Below, in pieces: positions 50,835 through 60,483 of a stretch of DNA of 64,000 nucleotides. The stretch is from CAVUOA01 sp963742955. Its GTDB lineage: Bacteria; Bacteroidota; Ignavibacteria; Tepidaquicellales; OLB5. The first letter of the stretch is position 1, and each line of letters opens with the position of its first letter. The DNA lies in the NCBI GenBank assembly GCA_963742955.1, contig CAVUOA010000008.1, positions 868,001-932,000 on the forward strand, given 5' to 3'. A program made the position numbers and the translations under genes. The notes beneath the pieces were generated by a model, which had not been told where the DNA came from, ran no database searches, and saw nothing but the letters and a program-made list of their open reading frames with translations.

Positions 50835-52760
50835 TTATTTGATTAATACCATCTTTTTTGTTCCGGTAAAGCTGCCTGCTCTTATTTCAAAATAATATAC
50901 ACCCGAAGGAAAATCTGTTCCGTCAAAGTTAAGGGAGTAGGAGCCAGCAGGTTTAGTTTCATTCGCCAAGACCTTTACAAGTTCTCCCAGAACATTATAA
51001 ATCTTTATTGTAACAAAGCTTCTTTCAGGTAAATCAAAACTGATTTTTGTAACAGGGTTAAACGGATTTGGATAATTTTGATACAAAGCATATACACCAG
51101 GAACGTGTATTTCTCCCGGCAAGCCGATAGTTGTTCCGCCTTGTTTTAAAACAATATCGTTTCCCGGGTCAAAAGTCACGCCTTGTGCATTAGGCTGGCG
51201 GTTAAATGTCCAGTAATATTCCTGGTTATTTACATCATTCATAACACGAATAGTTGTATCCGGACCGTTAGTAAAAGAAACTTTAATCTGTATAGGCATC
51301 TTGTGAAACGGAGTATTTGCTTGTATTTGTTTAGCAACAAAGCTTACCTGCCAGTTCCCGCCGCCCATATCACTTATACTATAAGTATTTCCATAGACAG
51401 GATGGTTCGGCTGTTTTACCCACTCATCCATAAACCACGTTAAATCCTGTCCTGTAACCTGATTGAGCTTTGCGGTAAAATCATCGGTAACAGCATTTTT
51501 ATTTTTAAAATATGCAGTATCCGTTGCATATGCTTTAAGAAATGAGAAGAACAATGAATCACCAATTGTATATCTCAGCATATGAAGAACTCCTGCGCCT
51601 TTGTCATAAGTGATTGCACCGTTATACAGAGTATTAATATCCGGAGTAACTTCAGCCCATGACGGGTTATAAATTGGCCAGCCGGGATTTTGTATAATAT
51701 AAGTATTAGCAAATGTATTAATCTGGTTTTTGTAAGACGCATAACCGCCGGTATTCTCTTTCCACAGAGCTTCGCAGTATGTTGCAAAACCTTCATTCAG
51801 CCAGACGTCAGCCCATGTGCCGCATGTAATCATATCTCCGAACCACATATGGGCAAATTCGTGGGAAATCAGCTGGTCCTGCCAGCAGTTAACACACAGG
51901 TTTATAAGTGTTTGATTCTCCATTCCTCCCCATGGGAACTGGCTATTTAAAGTAGCAAACCCGATTTTTTCGAAAGGATATTCGCCGAACTTCTGTGAAT
52001 AATAATTTGTGATATTTGAAATCATTGCTTCAGAACCGGAAACATTTTCACCCGCATTAAAATAAAATCTTACCGGTATGCTGTCTGAAGGATTTGATAA
52101 CTTATGCCAGTAACGGATATCAAGGTTATAATTTACCTTTGCAGACATTACCACGAGATATGTTGCCATGGGGTCAGAACTTATCCAATGGTAATAAATT
52201 GTATCACCTGTTATAAGAGAATCATTTAACCTCCCGTTCGAACCGAGCCTTACGCTCAGCGGCACTTTCGCAGTGAGGTCAACAGTTGCTTTATCGGAAG
52301 GTTTATCCCAGCACGGGAACCATTTCCTCGCTCCTTCGGGGGGACAATCGGTAAATACAAACCCGTTGTTCACATAAAGTGCCTGATCAATAACATTAAG
52401 ATGCTGGTAATCGATTCTTACGTTAACAATTTCATTGGGATTATACGTTCTGTCAAGATTAACGGTAAGGATATTATTTGAATGAGTAAACGAAGTACCC
52501 GCCATGCTTACAGAATTTATCTGAAGTGAAGTGTTTACAGCATTCAAAGTAATTGAGCTGAGCGCTGTATCGACTCTGAATTTAACAATAACGTACCCGG
52601 CGAACGTCCTTGGGAAAGGCGTTAAGAAACAATTATAAATATTAACATTAATTTTATAATCGAGCACATCAAATTTGTGTTTTGGTGTATTGGGTGAAGA
52701 GTATACTGCGCTTATCAGCAAAAACAGGGCTGAGAGGAAAAACAGAAATTTTATTTTCAC
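50835..52760 (-). CDS. secreted M1 family aminopeptidase with T9SS tag (copy 1)
   Basis: 641 residues. A signal peptide (1-21) is followed by an N-terminal beta domain (about 27-215), a thermolysin-like catalytic domain (about 220-450), a linker beta domain and the sorting domain (about 565-641; NYPNPFNPVTKI.. KKMVLIK). The zinc site is HEFAH at 300-304 plus Glu323 (WLNEGFATYCE), the M1 spacing HExxH-x18-E; the exopeptidase motif is GGMENQTL (278-285). It removes N-terminal residues from peptides outside the cell. A very similar paralogue lies upstream in the same direction, with a terminator between, so the two are separately transcribed. The C-terminal helical domain of full-length M1 enzymes is absent. 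Confidence 0.93.
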   Translation of the reverse strand: MKIKFLFFLSALFLLISAVYSSPNTPKHKFDVLDYKINVNIYNCFLTPFPRTFAGYVIVKFRVDTALSSITLNAVNTSLQINSVSMAGTSFTHSNNILTVNLDRTYNPNEIVNVRIDYQHLNVIDQALYVNNGFVFTDCPPEGARKWFPCWDKPSDKATVDLTAKVPLSVRLGSNGRLNDSLITGDTIYYHWISSDPMATYLVVMSAKVNYNLDIRYWHKLSNPSDSIPVRFYFNAGENVSGSEAMISNITNYYSQKFGEYPFEKIGFATLNSQFPWGGMENQTLINLCVNCWQDQLISHEFAHMWFGDMITCGTWADVWLNEGFATYCEALWKENTGGYASYKNQINTFANTYIIQNPGWPIYNPSWAEVTPDINTLYNGAITYDKGAGVLHMLRYTIGDSLFFSFLKAYATDTAYFKNKNAVTDDFTAKLNQVTGQDLTWFMDEWVKQPNHPVYGNTYSISDMGGGNWQVSFVAKQIQANTPFHKMPIQIKVSFTNGPDTTIRVMNDVNNQEYYWTFNRQPNAQGVTFDPGNDIVLKQGGTTIGLPGEIHVPGVYALYQNYPNPFNPVTKISFDLPERSFVTIKIYNVLGELVKVLANETKPAGSYSLNFDGTDFPSGVYYFEIRAGSFTGTKKMVLIK

Positions 52761-52847
52761 TTTATTAAACCCTCTTTTAAATTTTGAAGAGCGTATAAAT
52801 ATTACATTTTCATTTACAACAAATCAACACAAAAAGAAAAATAAAAA

Positions 52848-52868
52848 ACCCCGCTTTTAGAGCGGGGT
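52848..52868 (-). terminator. intrinsic terminator of the second M1 gene
   Basis: Stem accccgct/agcggggt with a 5-base loop and a T run in the minus direction, about 22 bases past the stop of the 52890-54908 gene. Confidence 0.88.
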
Positions 52869-52889
52869 ATTTTTAAAATCAGAGAGGAA

Positions 52890-54908
52890 TTATTTAATAA
52901 GCACCATTTTCTTTGTATCAGTATAATTACCAGCTCTCAACTCATAGTAGTATATCCCTGAAGGCAGATTAGTGGCATCAAACTGTATAGCATAATATCC
53001 TGCAATTTTGGTTTCATTATTAACCGGAACCGCAACAACCTCGCCGAGAACGTTGTAAATTTTCAGAGTGACAGTATTTCTTTCCGGTATATTATAATCA
53101 ATCTTTGTCACAGGATTAAACGGGTTCGGATAATTCTGATATAATGCATACTGAGACGGCAGCTGATTATTATTATTATTCACTGCCTGAATTGTTCCCT
53201 GTGTAGTTGAGCCCTGTTTCAGAACTATATCATTATTAGGGTCAAATGTAAATCCGGTAGGCTGGCGGTTTGTATTCCAGTACCAAATCTGATGGTTTAT
53301 AGTGTTATCTACTCTGAATATTGAATCGGCGCCGGTTGCATACGTAATCTTAACTGTCAGCGGCATTCTGTGGAACGGGGTATTGGTTTGTGTTTGGTTT
53401 GCCTGGAAACCAACTGTCCAGCTTCCGCCGCCGTTGGTTGTAAACTGATAAATATTGGCATAAACCGGATGGTTAGGCTGTTTTACCCATTCGTTAATGA
53501 ACCAGCTCATATCCTGTCCGGAAACCTGTGATACCAATGCGGTAAAATCATCCGTTACAGTATTTTTATATCTGAAATTGGTTGTATCTGTACCATATGT
53601 ATGAAGTACATTAAAGAAAACAGTATCGCCAAGAACATAACGCATCATATGAAGCACACATGCTCCTTTGTTATAAGTAATTGCGGTGTTAAATAGTGTA
53701 TTAACATCAGGTGTAACTTCTGCCCATGAAGGATTATACATAGGCCAGCCGGGGTTTCCCGATATATATCCGTTTGCATCACTAACTATATCGCTTTTAT
53801 AAGAATTATATCCGCCTGTATGTTCGTACCACAAGGCTTCACAGTATGTAGCAAAACCTTCGTTTAACCAAATGTCAGCCCATGTACCGCATGTTATGGC
53901 ATCTCCGAACCACTGGTGCGCAAACTCATGTGATGTAAGATTAGACTGCCAGCAGCCGGGACAGAAAGTAGTTAATGTCTGGTTTTCCATTCCGCCCCAT
54001 GTAAATCCAGGGGCAGGAGCTGTTGTGAATCCGTTCTTTTCAAAAGCATGTTCTCCGAACAATGTAGAATAATAAGTGGTCATATCTACTATAATATTCT
54101 GGATGCTTACAGGATTTTCTCCGCTATTATAATAGAATCTGATAGGTACACTGTCACTTGGATTTGATATCTTATGATAGTATACAATATTTAAATTATA
54201 ATTTACTTTCCCTGTCATAACAGTCAGGTAAGTAGAAACAGGGTCTCTGCTAATCCAATGATAGTATAAGGTATCACCGGTCAATGTAGAATCGTTGAGA
54301 CGACCGTTAGAACCAAGCCTTACATTAGAAGGAACTTTAACCGTGATATCGGTAGTAGCCTTATCGGACGGTTTATCCCAGCAGGGAAACCATTTTCTTG
54401 CACCTTCCGGTTCGGCATCGGTAAATACTCCTCCGCTTCCGGTATAAAACGCCTGGTCTGAAACATTTAAGTGCTGGTAGTTTATCTGTACAAACACAAT
54501 TTCATTCGGATTATATGTTCTGTCCAGATTCACTGTCAATATATTACCGGTATGAGTAAATGACGTAGCTGACATTCCGACTGAATTTATTTGCAGAGAA
54601 GTGTTAACTGCATTCAGCTGAATTGAGCTTAACGCAGTATCAACTCTGAATTTAATTACTTCAACGCCATTAAATGATTTCGGATAAGGGCTGATAAAGC
54701 AGCTTCTGATATCCAGATTCAGCTGATAATTTAATACATCAAATTTATGTTTCGGTGTATTGGGTGAATCTCCGGGGTCAAGTATCGGGTTAGGATTGTG
54801 CCTTTTTTTATAAGAGCAGTAATCGTGCCCTGTCATTTCTGGGGATTGGGCGAAAAGTGCTGTTGAAAGAAAGCTCAGCATCAACAGCAGGTGGATGGTC
54901 TTTTTCAT
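52890..54908 (-). CDS. secreted M1 family aminopeptidase with T9SS tag (copy 2)
   Basis: 672 residues, paralogous to the 50835-52760 protein from SPNTPKHKFDVLNYQLNLDI onward. It has an extra segment of about 28 residues after the signal peptide (MTGHDYCSYKKRHNPNPILD). HEFAH is at 327-331 with Glu350, GGMENQTL at 305-312, and the end is a sorting domain (NYPNPFNPVTKI.. KKMVLIK). The insertion starting EMTGHDYC is basic and His-rich and is also seen in other T9SS-exported M1 peptidases of this group. Differences between copies around the substrate pocket (PAPGFTWGGMEN against LNSQFPWGGMEN) could mean different side-chain preference. Confidence 0.93.
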   Translation of the reverse strand: MKKTIHLLLMLSFLSTALFAQSPEMTGHDYCSYKKRHNPNPILDPGDSPNTPKHKFDVLNYQLNLDIRSCFISPYPKSFNGVEVIKFRVDTALSSIQLNAVNTSLQINSVGMSATSFTHTGNILTVNLDRTYNPNEIVFVQINYQHLNVSDQAFYTGSGGVFTDAEPEGARKWFPCWDKPSDKATTDITVKVPSNVRLGSNGRLNDSTLTGDTLYYHWISRDPVSTYLTVMTGKVNYNLNIVYYHKISNPSDSVPIRFYYNSGENPVSIQNIIVDMTTYYSTLFGEHAFEKNGFTTAPAPGFTWGGMENQTLTTFCPGCWQSNLTSHEFAHQWFGDAITCGTWADIWLNEGFATYCEALWYEHTGGYNSYKSDIVSDANGYISGNPGWPMYNPSWAEVTPDVNTLFNTAITYNKGACVLHMMRYVLGDTVFFNVLHTYGTDTTNFRYKNTVTDDFTALVSQVSGQDMSWFINEWVKQPNHPVYANIYQFTTNGGGSWTVGFQANQTQTNTPFHRMPLTVKITYATGADSIFRVDNTINHQIWYWNTNRQPTGFTFDPNNDIVLKQGSTTQGTIQAVNNNNNQLPSQYALYQNYPNPFNPVTKIDYNIPERNTVTLKIYNVLGEVVAVPVNNETKIAGYYAIQFDATNLPSGIYYYELRAGNYTDTKKMVLIK

Positions 54909-55058
54909 GGTATTTATTTTTCTATATTTTTGAACGAAAATTAATTATTCCAAAACTAAAAATAATACAGTGTATAATGCAAAACAATGAGAATAATCAT
55001 ATTTATGACTTTTTTAATGCCCAAAAAAACAATACTTTTGCAAAAATAAGCTAAAAAC

Positions 55059-55445
55059 ATGAAAAAATTTAACCCCTCTAAAACGAACCGGCTTAAATAT
55101 AAACTGCTGGAGACATTTGATAATTCCTTCCCAAAAAGAAATTATTTAATAGTACATACGGCAAATGAGTTTACTTCGGTATGTCCTAAAACCGGACAGC
55201 CCGATTTCGGCATAATTACTATATCTTACATTGCCGATAAAAAATGTGTTGAATTAAAATCTCTTAAATATTACTTGCAGTCTTACCGCAATGAAGGTAT
55301 TTTTTATGAAAACGTTACAAACAGAATTTTAGATGATTTGGTAAAATGCCTGAAACCCAAATGGATAGAAATTAAGGGAGAATTTTCCGTAAGGGGCGGG
55401 CTGCAATCGACGGTAATTGCATCACACGGGAAGAAGATTTCATAA
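55059..55445 (+). CDS. queF: QueF 7-cyano-7-deazaguanine reductase
   Basis: 128 residues, the short unimodular QueF type. It reduces preQ0 to preQ1 with NADPH, the last free-base step of queuosine synthesis. The covalent Cys is Cys42 in FTSVCPKTGQPDFG, with Asp49 in the same block. The substrate motif ELKSLKYYLQSYRNEGIFYE (QueF signature) and the EFSVRGGLQ end are intact. No other queuosine gene is nearby. It is convergent with the beta-barrel gene, the stops adjoining. Confidence 0.95.
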   Translation: MKKFNPSKTNRLKYKLLETFDNSFPKRNYLIVHTANEFTSVCPKTGQPDFGIITISYIADKKCVELKSLKYYLQSYRNEGIFYENVTNRILDDLVKCLKPKWIEIKGEFSVRGGLQSTVIASHGKKIS

Positions 55446-56600
55446 CTAAAAATAATAATCCGCCTGCATAAATAATGAAAACGGGTAATACCAGTACTCG
55501 CTTTTTTCACTTCCATAGGTTACCTGCGAACCAAGATTTAAAGTAAGAAATTCTTTTGCTGCAAATGATATAACCGTATTCACAAAACCGCTTCCGTCAT
55601 TTAAATTTGAAATATTGGTAACTGATACATTGGTTAAAGCATTAATCTGATAAGCTGCGCTAAAACAAATATAATTCCGGCTTAAATTCTGAATCTCACC
55701 TCTTGCAAGCCTTGAAAAATCATATTCCGATTTATCTGTTTTTCCTTCACCGTTATAATGATATTCAACCAAAGCATAAAGCTCCGGTGTAAACTGGTTA
55801 TCAATTCCTATAATGAACTTGACAAAATTATCGTTCGCGCTGTCTTTGTTAACAGAAATAATGCCTTCTCCCCTGACACCGGCATTAAACATGTTACCTG
55901 CAAAATCAAGCCCCCCGACAATACGGCTGTCGAAATAACCTCCCATAACCGACATATCATATTCATGATAATTGGTTCTGAAGCGGAAGCCGTAATTGCT
56001 GTTTTTAATTTTCTCCTGCGGGTTATATACTACATTCAAATCGGTAAAATTACCGAAAGCATACTTTGCCGAAATCGCATCAGCCCCGTCCTTTTCGATT
56101 TTGTAATATGAAGCGGGATTAATCGGATTAAACAAATCGGTCGGGTTCCATATTCTGCCTGTTCCCCACGAAATACGCTGTCTGCCTAAAACAACGCTGC
56201 CGGATTTAAATCCCTGCCAAAAATAAAGCCTGTCAATGAAATGAGTAAGCTGGAAATGATTCTCGTTTAAGGGTGTCCATCTAAGCTTTACTATCTGGCG
56301 GTTTGTTTTGCCGGATGTATTGAGTTCGAGGTTGTTTGAAGAGTTAAAAAATAATCCGTCTATTTCGTACTCAGCTTCAATTCTTGAATTTTTCCAGAGG
56401 TTAGCAGAAGCTCTCAGCCTGAGGCGGGTTAAATTTAAAAACTGGTTTTTATCGGAACCGTACAAATCCGCAAGCTCCTGTTTGGAATGTTCAAACACAG
56501 GCAGGTCTTCCAAGTAACCTGAAAAGCTGAATCGCTGCTGTGACAGAACGTTTACAGAAACCAGAAAAATAGGGAGAACATATTTGAACAAGCGATTCAT
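55446..56600 (-). CDS. outer-membrane beta-barrel protein, last gene of the Lol-like operon
   Basis: 384 residues: signal peptide (1-20), then alternating amphipathic strands up to a C-terminal Phe (MQADYYF), the usual signature for outer-membrane insertion. The most conserved-looking block is VVLGRQRISWGTGRIWNPTD followed by LFNPINPASYYKIEKDG, reminiscent of DUF1302-type or transport-associated barrels, though no firm family is claimed. It overlaps the end of the ATPase gene by one base (TAATG), so it is made with the transporter. It is the likely outer-membrane end-point of the system. Confidence 0.78.
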   Translation of the reverse strand: MNRLFKYVLPIFLVSVNVLSQQRFSFSGYLEDLPVFEHSKQELADLYGSDKNQFLNLTRLRLRASANLWKNSRIEAEYEIDGLFFNSSNNLELNTSGKTNRQIVKLRWTPLNENHFQLTHFIDRLYFWQGFKSGSVVLGRQRISWGTGRIWNPTDLFNPINPASYYKIEKDGADAISAKYAFGNFTDLNVVYNPQEKIKNSNYGFRFRTNYHEYDMSVMGGYFDSRIVGGLDFAGNMFNAGVRGEGIISVNKDSANDNFVKFIIGIDNQFTPELYALVEYHYNGEGKTDKSEYDFSRLARGEIQNLSRNYICFSAAYQINALTNVSVTNISNLNDGSGFVNTVISFAAKEFLTLNLGSQVTYGSEKSEYWYYPFSLFMQADYYF

Positions 56601-57271
56601 TATTCTTCAATCATACCGTCTCTTAGAATCAAGAGTCGTCCTGCTCTATCCATAACCTGTTTATCGTGTGAAGAAAAAATAAACGTAATGTTTTTCTCTT
56701 CATTCATTTTTTTCATGAGGTCAAGCAGGTTACCGCCTGTTTCAGAATCAAGGTTAGCAGTAGGCTCATCAGCAAGGACAACTTCAGGATTGTTAATAAT
56801 AGCTCTAGCTGCGGCAACGCGCTGCTGCTGTCCCCCGCTCATATCATTGGGTCGTTTGTCTGCAAGCTCTTTTATGCCTAACTCATCCAGAAGTTTTAAC
56901 GCTCTTTCTCTTCTTACTTTTTCGGGTATTCCCAGCAGCATCATGCTGAACTCAATGTTTTCAATTGCTGAAAGAACCGGTATAAGGTTATATGCCTGAA
57001 ATATAAAACCAAATTTGTGCAGCCGGAAATCGGAAAGCTCTTTTTTTGACCTGCCGGTTATATCCTTACCCTCAAAATAAATTTTACCTTTGGTTGGTTT
57101 ATCGAGTGTTCCCAGCAGATTAAGAAGTGTTGTTTTACCGGAGCCTGAAGGTCCGGCTATTACGAGGTAATCTCCCTTATTAATAGTAAGATTAATACCT
57201 TTGAGTGCATGAACAGGCACTCCGTCATCCTGGTATGTTTTCTCAAGATTTTCAGTTCTTATTATTTCCAT
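56600..57271 (-). CDS. LolD/MacB-type ABC ATPase
   Basis: 223 residues. The motifs are Walker A GPSGSGKTT, Q-loop FIFQAYNLIPVLSAIENIEF, signature MSGGQQQRVAAARAI and Walker B VVLADEPTANLD, with the switch His in IFSSHDKQVMDRAG. The LolD-type sequence ALKGINLTINKGDYLVIAG places it in the group that energises mechanotransmission by FtsX-like permeases. Its start lies 21 bases after the second permease's stop and its end overlaps the barrel gene. Confidence 0.92.
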   Translation of the reverse strand: MEIIRTENLEKTYQDDGVPVHALKGINLTINKGDYLVIAGPSGSGKTTLLNLLGTLDKPTKGKIYFEGKDITGRSKKELSDFRLHKFGFIFQAYNLIPVLSAIENIEFSMMLLGIPEKVRRERALKLLDELGIKELADKRPNDMSGGQQQRVAAARAIINNPEVVLADEPTANLDSETGGNLLDLMKKMNEEKNITFIFSSHDKQVMDRAGRLLILRDGMIEE

Positions 57272-57292
57272 ACTCTGATTAAATTTAATACT

Positions 57293-58507
57293 TTAAACAT
57301 ATCTTATTGCTGAAACAGGTTCCAGCTTTGCCGCCTTATAGGCGGGATAAAACGCTGCAATAACAGCTATTAAGGGTATCATAATAACAAGGCTGAATAA
57401 ATTCTCATAGGTTGTTTCGGGGTAAATAATAGCTCCCACTCCTAATGACTTCAGGCTGCCCGCAAACATGCTGAGGTTTATTCCCGAGTGTGAAAGCGGC
57501 AGCTGAATTAAAAGCCCGACGGCAATCCCAAGAACAGTTCCTATTATTCCAATTATGAATGATTCCGTCACAATCATCCTGAAAAGCTTGGTAGTTTTCA
57601 TGCCAATCGACATCAGAACGCCAAATTCCCTGATTCTTTCGAATACCGCCATAAGCATAACATTGATGATCCCGAAAATCAATGCCAGCCCTATAATAAG
57701 ATTAAAAATCAGCATAGTCTCTTTATAAAAATCCATTTGAACAATCAGCATCGGGAGCAGGTCCAGGTATGACATCACTTCATAGTCACCGTTTAGCTTT
57801 GCTGCAATTTCATTTTTTACTACGGATACTCTATTATAATCGTTAGTTATAATTGCAATTTCATGAATATTGTCTCCTATGTTCAGCATTTGCTGTGCTT
57901 TTTCAATTGGTATATAAATATTAATTCTATCAAACTCTGAGCTGAACGTTTCATAAATCCCATCAATGCGGAAAACATCTGACCCTACGGAACCATCGGG
58001 CGTATTGGACATTGCAACAACTTTATCTCCAATACTTACGTTTAATTTTTCCGCGAGGTTTTTGCCGATTACAATCCCCCTGCCCTTATCCGTCAGATAT
58101 GAACCTTCAATAACTGATTTTTTTATATCTGTAACATTTTGTTCTTCCCGGGGGTCAACTCCGTTAATGTAAACGCCGGAAGAATTCGAAGCGCTTGAAA
58201 GAAGTCCGAATGTAATCACTCGCCTGCTGTAATTTTTTACAGAAGCATTATTTTTGACAATGTCTAAAACTTTTTTGTATTCAGGAATGAAATTCTGAAC
58301 AGTTTTGTTATCGTTAAAACCTTTCTTGTGAATCTGAATATGTGAAACGCTTGAGTTTATCTGGTTAAACAGCATTTGGTTCAGCATGCCGTTGCTTAAA
58401 CCGTCAACAATTATAGCAGCTATAACGCCAACGACTACTGAAATCAAAACTATTGATGACCTGCGTTTATTCCGCCATATATTTCTCCATGCAATCTTTA
58501 ATAACAT
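57293..58507 (-). CDS. LolC/E-type FtsX-like permease (second)
   Basis: 404 residues, four transmembrane helices: one at the N-terminus (IVLISVVVGVIAAIIVDGLS) and three at the C-terminus (LIFNLIIGLALIFGIINVML, then IIGIIGTVLGIAVGLLIQLP, then LFSLVIMIPLIAVIAAFYPA). A large periplasmic MacB-like domain lies between (about 45-270). The C-terminal IREFGVLMSIGMKTTKLFRM is the coupling helix that contacts the ATPase. It overlaps the first permease by one base. It pairs with the first permease, which is distantly related in sequence. Confidence 0.9.
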   Translation of the reverse strand: MLLKIAWRNIWRNKRRSSIVLISVVVGVIAAIIVDGLSNGMLNQMLFNQINSSVSHIQIHKKGFNDNKTVQNFIPEYKKVLDIVKNNASVKNYSRRVITFGLLSSASNSSGVYINGVDPREEQNVTDIKKSVIEGSYLTDKGRGIVIGKNLAEKLNVSIGDKVVAMSNTPDGSVGSDVFRIDGIYETFSSEFDRINIYIPIEKAQQMLNIGDNIHEIAIITNDYNRVSVVKNEIAAKLNGDYEVMSYLDLLPMLIVQMDFYKETMLIFNLIIGLALIFGIINVMLMAVFERIREFGVLMSIGMKTTKLFRMIVTESFIIGIIGTVLGIAVGLLIQLPLSHSGINLSMFAGSLKSLGVGAIIYPETTYENLFSLVIMIPLIAVIAAFYPAYKAAKLEPVSAIRYV

Positions 58508-58974
58508 TACGTATACCTGATTCCTTTCAGCGGTTCGAGCTTAAAGACTTTATATGCCGGGTAAAAACATGCGAGTATTGAAATTCCAAGAATGCTCAAA
58601 GTAGTGTTGACAAAAATCATCGGGTCAAGAGATGATTCTATCATTGGAAGGAAGCCGTATTCCTCATATATTTTTCCGATTTCGCTGCCAAACTGAATTG
58701 GGTGCAGAACAATATAATAATTTATTCCCCACCCTATAATATTGCCCAGCAGCAGCCCGAGCATGGAAATAAAAAATGTTTCTATGAAAACAAGATAAAC
58801 CAGCTTAACCTGCGGCATGCCGATTGAAAGAGAAATACCAAACTCGTTAAATCTTTCCATAACTGACATAAGAACCGTGTTCAATATACCGAACGCAACT
58901 ATAATAATTAGAATTGAAAGCGTTAATATACCGCTGACATTATCAAGCTCAATCGATTGTTTAAAATCAGGCAT
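58507..58974 (-). CDS. LolC/E-type FtsX-like permease (first), C-terminal fragment
   Basis: The last three transmembrane helices (GILTLSILIIIVAFGILNTV, then FFISMLGLLLGNIIGWGINY, then TLSILGISILACFYPAYKVF) with the coupling helix NEFGISLSIGMPQVKLVYLV. True coding continues upstream without a break to 59050 (NEIETVKNELKSKIDNKALT). Part of the 58507-59737 gene. Confidence 0.85.
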   Translation of the reverse strand: MPDFKQSIELDNVSGILTLSILIIIVAFGILNTVLMSVMERFNEFGISLSIGMPQVKLVYLVFIETFFISMLGLLLGNIIGWGINYYIVLHPIQFGSEIGKIYEEYGFLPMIESSLDPMIFVNTTLSILGISILACFYPAYKVFKLEPLKGIRYT

Positions 58975-59050
58975 TACTTCATCCCATGAAAGTACTGTAA
59001 GTGCCTTATTATCGATTTTACTTTTCAGTTCATTTTTAACGGTTTCAATC

Positions 59051-59737
59051 TCATTTAAGCCCGCCTACGTTTATAGCAATAGCATGAATCCTGTTTGGCA
59101 GCGCAAGAAGTTCCTGCGCTTTACGGAGCCCTATAAATGCAGCAAGCCCGTCAAGCTCCGGAACACCAACTTTTACCGAACCGATAATTTTAAATTTCAG
59201 ATTTCCCAGAGAACCGTCATAACCCTGTGTTAATATGACAATTTCATCGCCAATCTTTGCTTTAAGATTTTCCATGAGCTTATAGCCAAGCACAACTTCA
59301 TTTGTTGTATCTGAAGCAAAAAATCTACCTTCTTTCACCCTTCCAACAATATTTGTTACATCTTTTTCTTTTTCGGGGTCAATTCCGAATATTGCAGTAC
59401 CAAATGAATTTTCTTTGTAACTCGATAGACCGTCACCGTAAACACGCGGGGCATAGCCTTTGATTTGAGGAATAGATTTAATTTGGTTTACCAGCTTATC
59501 ATCGAGAACATAATTTAATCTTAGAGAAGGATTTTTTTGGTAACCCTCCCGCTGAATCTGCATATAGCCGGAAAAAAGCTGAACTACGTTCCTTATATTT
59601 ACGTCATACGTACCGAGCTGTATGCCGCGCATACCTACAGTAGCAAACGTTGCAAATGCAATAGCAGCAAGCGTTAAGAAAAGCCGTCTTTTATTGCGCC
59701 AGATATTCCGCCAGGCAAGCTTAAATATGAGGTTCAA
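59051..59737 (-). CDS. LolC/E-type FtsX-like permease (first), N-terminal fragment
   Basis: 228 residues: N-terminal helix (RLFLTLAAIAFATFATVGMR) and periplasmic domain. It begins with the same KLAWRNIWRNKRR motif as the second permease (IAWRNIWRNKRRS). The frame ends at NVGGLK because of one extra A (T run 59054-59056 on the plus strand); removing it gives NVGGLNEIETVKNELK. The full protein is about 410 residues. It starts 2 bases after the LolA-like gene. Confidence 0.87.
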   Translation of the reverse strand: MNLIFKLAWRNIWRNKRRLFLTLAAIAFATFATVGMRGIQLGTYDVNIRNVVQLFSGYMQIQREGYQKNPSLRLNYVLDDKLVNQIKSIPQIKGYAPRVYGDGLSSYKENSFGTAIFGIDPEKEKDVTNIVGRVKEGRFFASDTTNEVVLGYKLMENLKAKIGDEIVILTQGYDGSLGNLKFKIIGSVKVGVPELDGLAAFIGLRKAQELLALPNRIHAIAINVGGLK

Positions 59738-59739
59738 TT

Positions 59740-60483
59740 TTAATTGCCCTTTTCAAGTTCTTCGAATGAAAATATACTATCACTGATATCAATATCGAAC
59801 TCAACACTGATAATTTTAAACGTGGTCGAATGTCCGCTCTCCAGCTTATTTACCATAGTCCATTCAGACGGAATTCTTCTTTTTCCGAATTTCTTCACAC
59901 CGGAAAAAACCATTTCTCTTACAAGATTTCCCTTCTCATCATAATATTGAATATCGGACGGAGTGTAATCTTTTTGTCTTACCCAATAGTAAAGCTTGCC
60001 CCAGACAACAGCAGCAGATGATTTCGGGTCAAGTTCTATTTTCCAGAATTTTTCACCGCTGTTTTCTTCTTCAGCAATAATTTTCTGGTTGTAATCATCG
60101 CTTAAGTTAGATTCCCTCACAAGGTCATCATTTGAAAAATCCGAGCCGTTCCATGACTGCAGCATCATTGAGGGTGGAATTTTAACAGTTGTTTCGGTAT
60201 TACGAAGGTAATTCCACATCTCATTCCCGATTTTAAGTGTTTTATTGCCTGCTTCTTTTGCGGGCGACTTAACAATTATTAGCGCTTTTTTATTCCCTAC
60301 CCACCAGCTTTCCATAGTAAGTGTGCGGGTAAAATCAGGTGTAACAACAGTCATTTTAAAAGTACCATGTGATGTTTCTCCTTTAATAAGGTCCTCGGAT
60401 TTTTTTATTATCTCTTCCGCTGTCTGGGCAAATGCAAAGTTCGCCGAAACAATCAGAGTAAACACAAATAATACTTTTCTCAT
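59740..60483 (-). CDS. LolA-like outer-membrane lipoprotein-sorting family protein
   Basis: 247 residues with a signal peptide (1-19, ending NFAFAQ). The rest matches the LolA-like fold group typified by Treponema TP_0789: SHGTFKMTVVTPDFTRTLTM, WWVGNKKALIIVKSPAKEAG, KTLKIGNEMWNYLRNTETTV, IPPSMMLQSWNGSDFSNDDL and FGKRRIPSEWTMVNKLESGH. These proteins form an open, hydrophobic half-barrel that can carry a lipid or a lipidated protein across the periplasm. It heads the operon LolA-like, permease, permease, ATPase, barrel. That gives a complete inner-membrane to outer-membrane path without a LolB. Cargo (lipoprotein or lipid) is unknown. Confidence 0.88.
   Translation of the reverse strand: MRKVLFVFTLIVSANFAFAQTAEEIIKKSEDLIKGETSHGTFKMTVVTPDFTRTLTMESWWVGNKKALIIVKSPAKEAGNKTLKIGNEMWNYLRNTETTVKIPPSMMLQSWNGSDFSNDDLVRESNLSDDYNQKIIAEEENSGEKFWKIELDPKSSAAVVWGKLYYWVRQKDYTPSDIQYYDEKGNLVREMVFSGVKKFGKRRIPSEWTMVNKLESGHSTTFKIISVEFDIDISDSIFSFEELEKGN

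Noticed and set aside
54857..55054. Short plus-strand open frame before queF
   Set aside because: It overlaps the start of the second M1 gene on the other strand, has no family features, and ends in the intergenic region.
54909..55058. Possible preQ1 riboswitch upstream of queF
   Set aside because: The leader is AT-rich, but I could not find the small stem, the C-rich loop or the A-rich tail of preQ1 classes in the right order. Not called.
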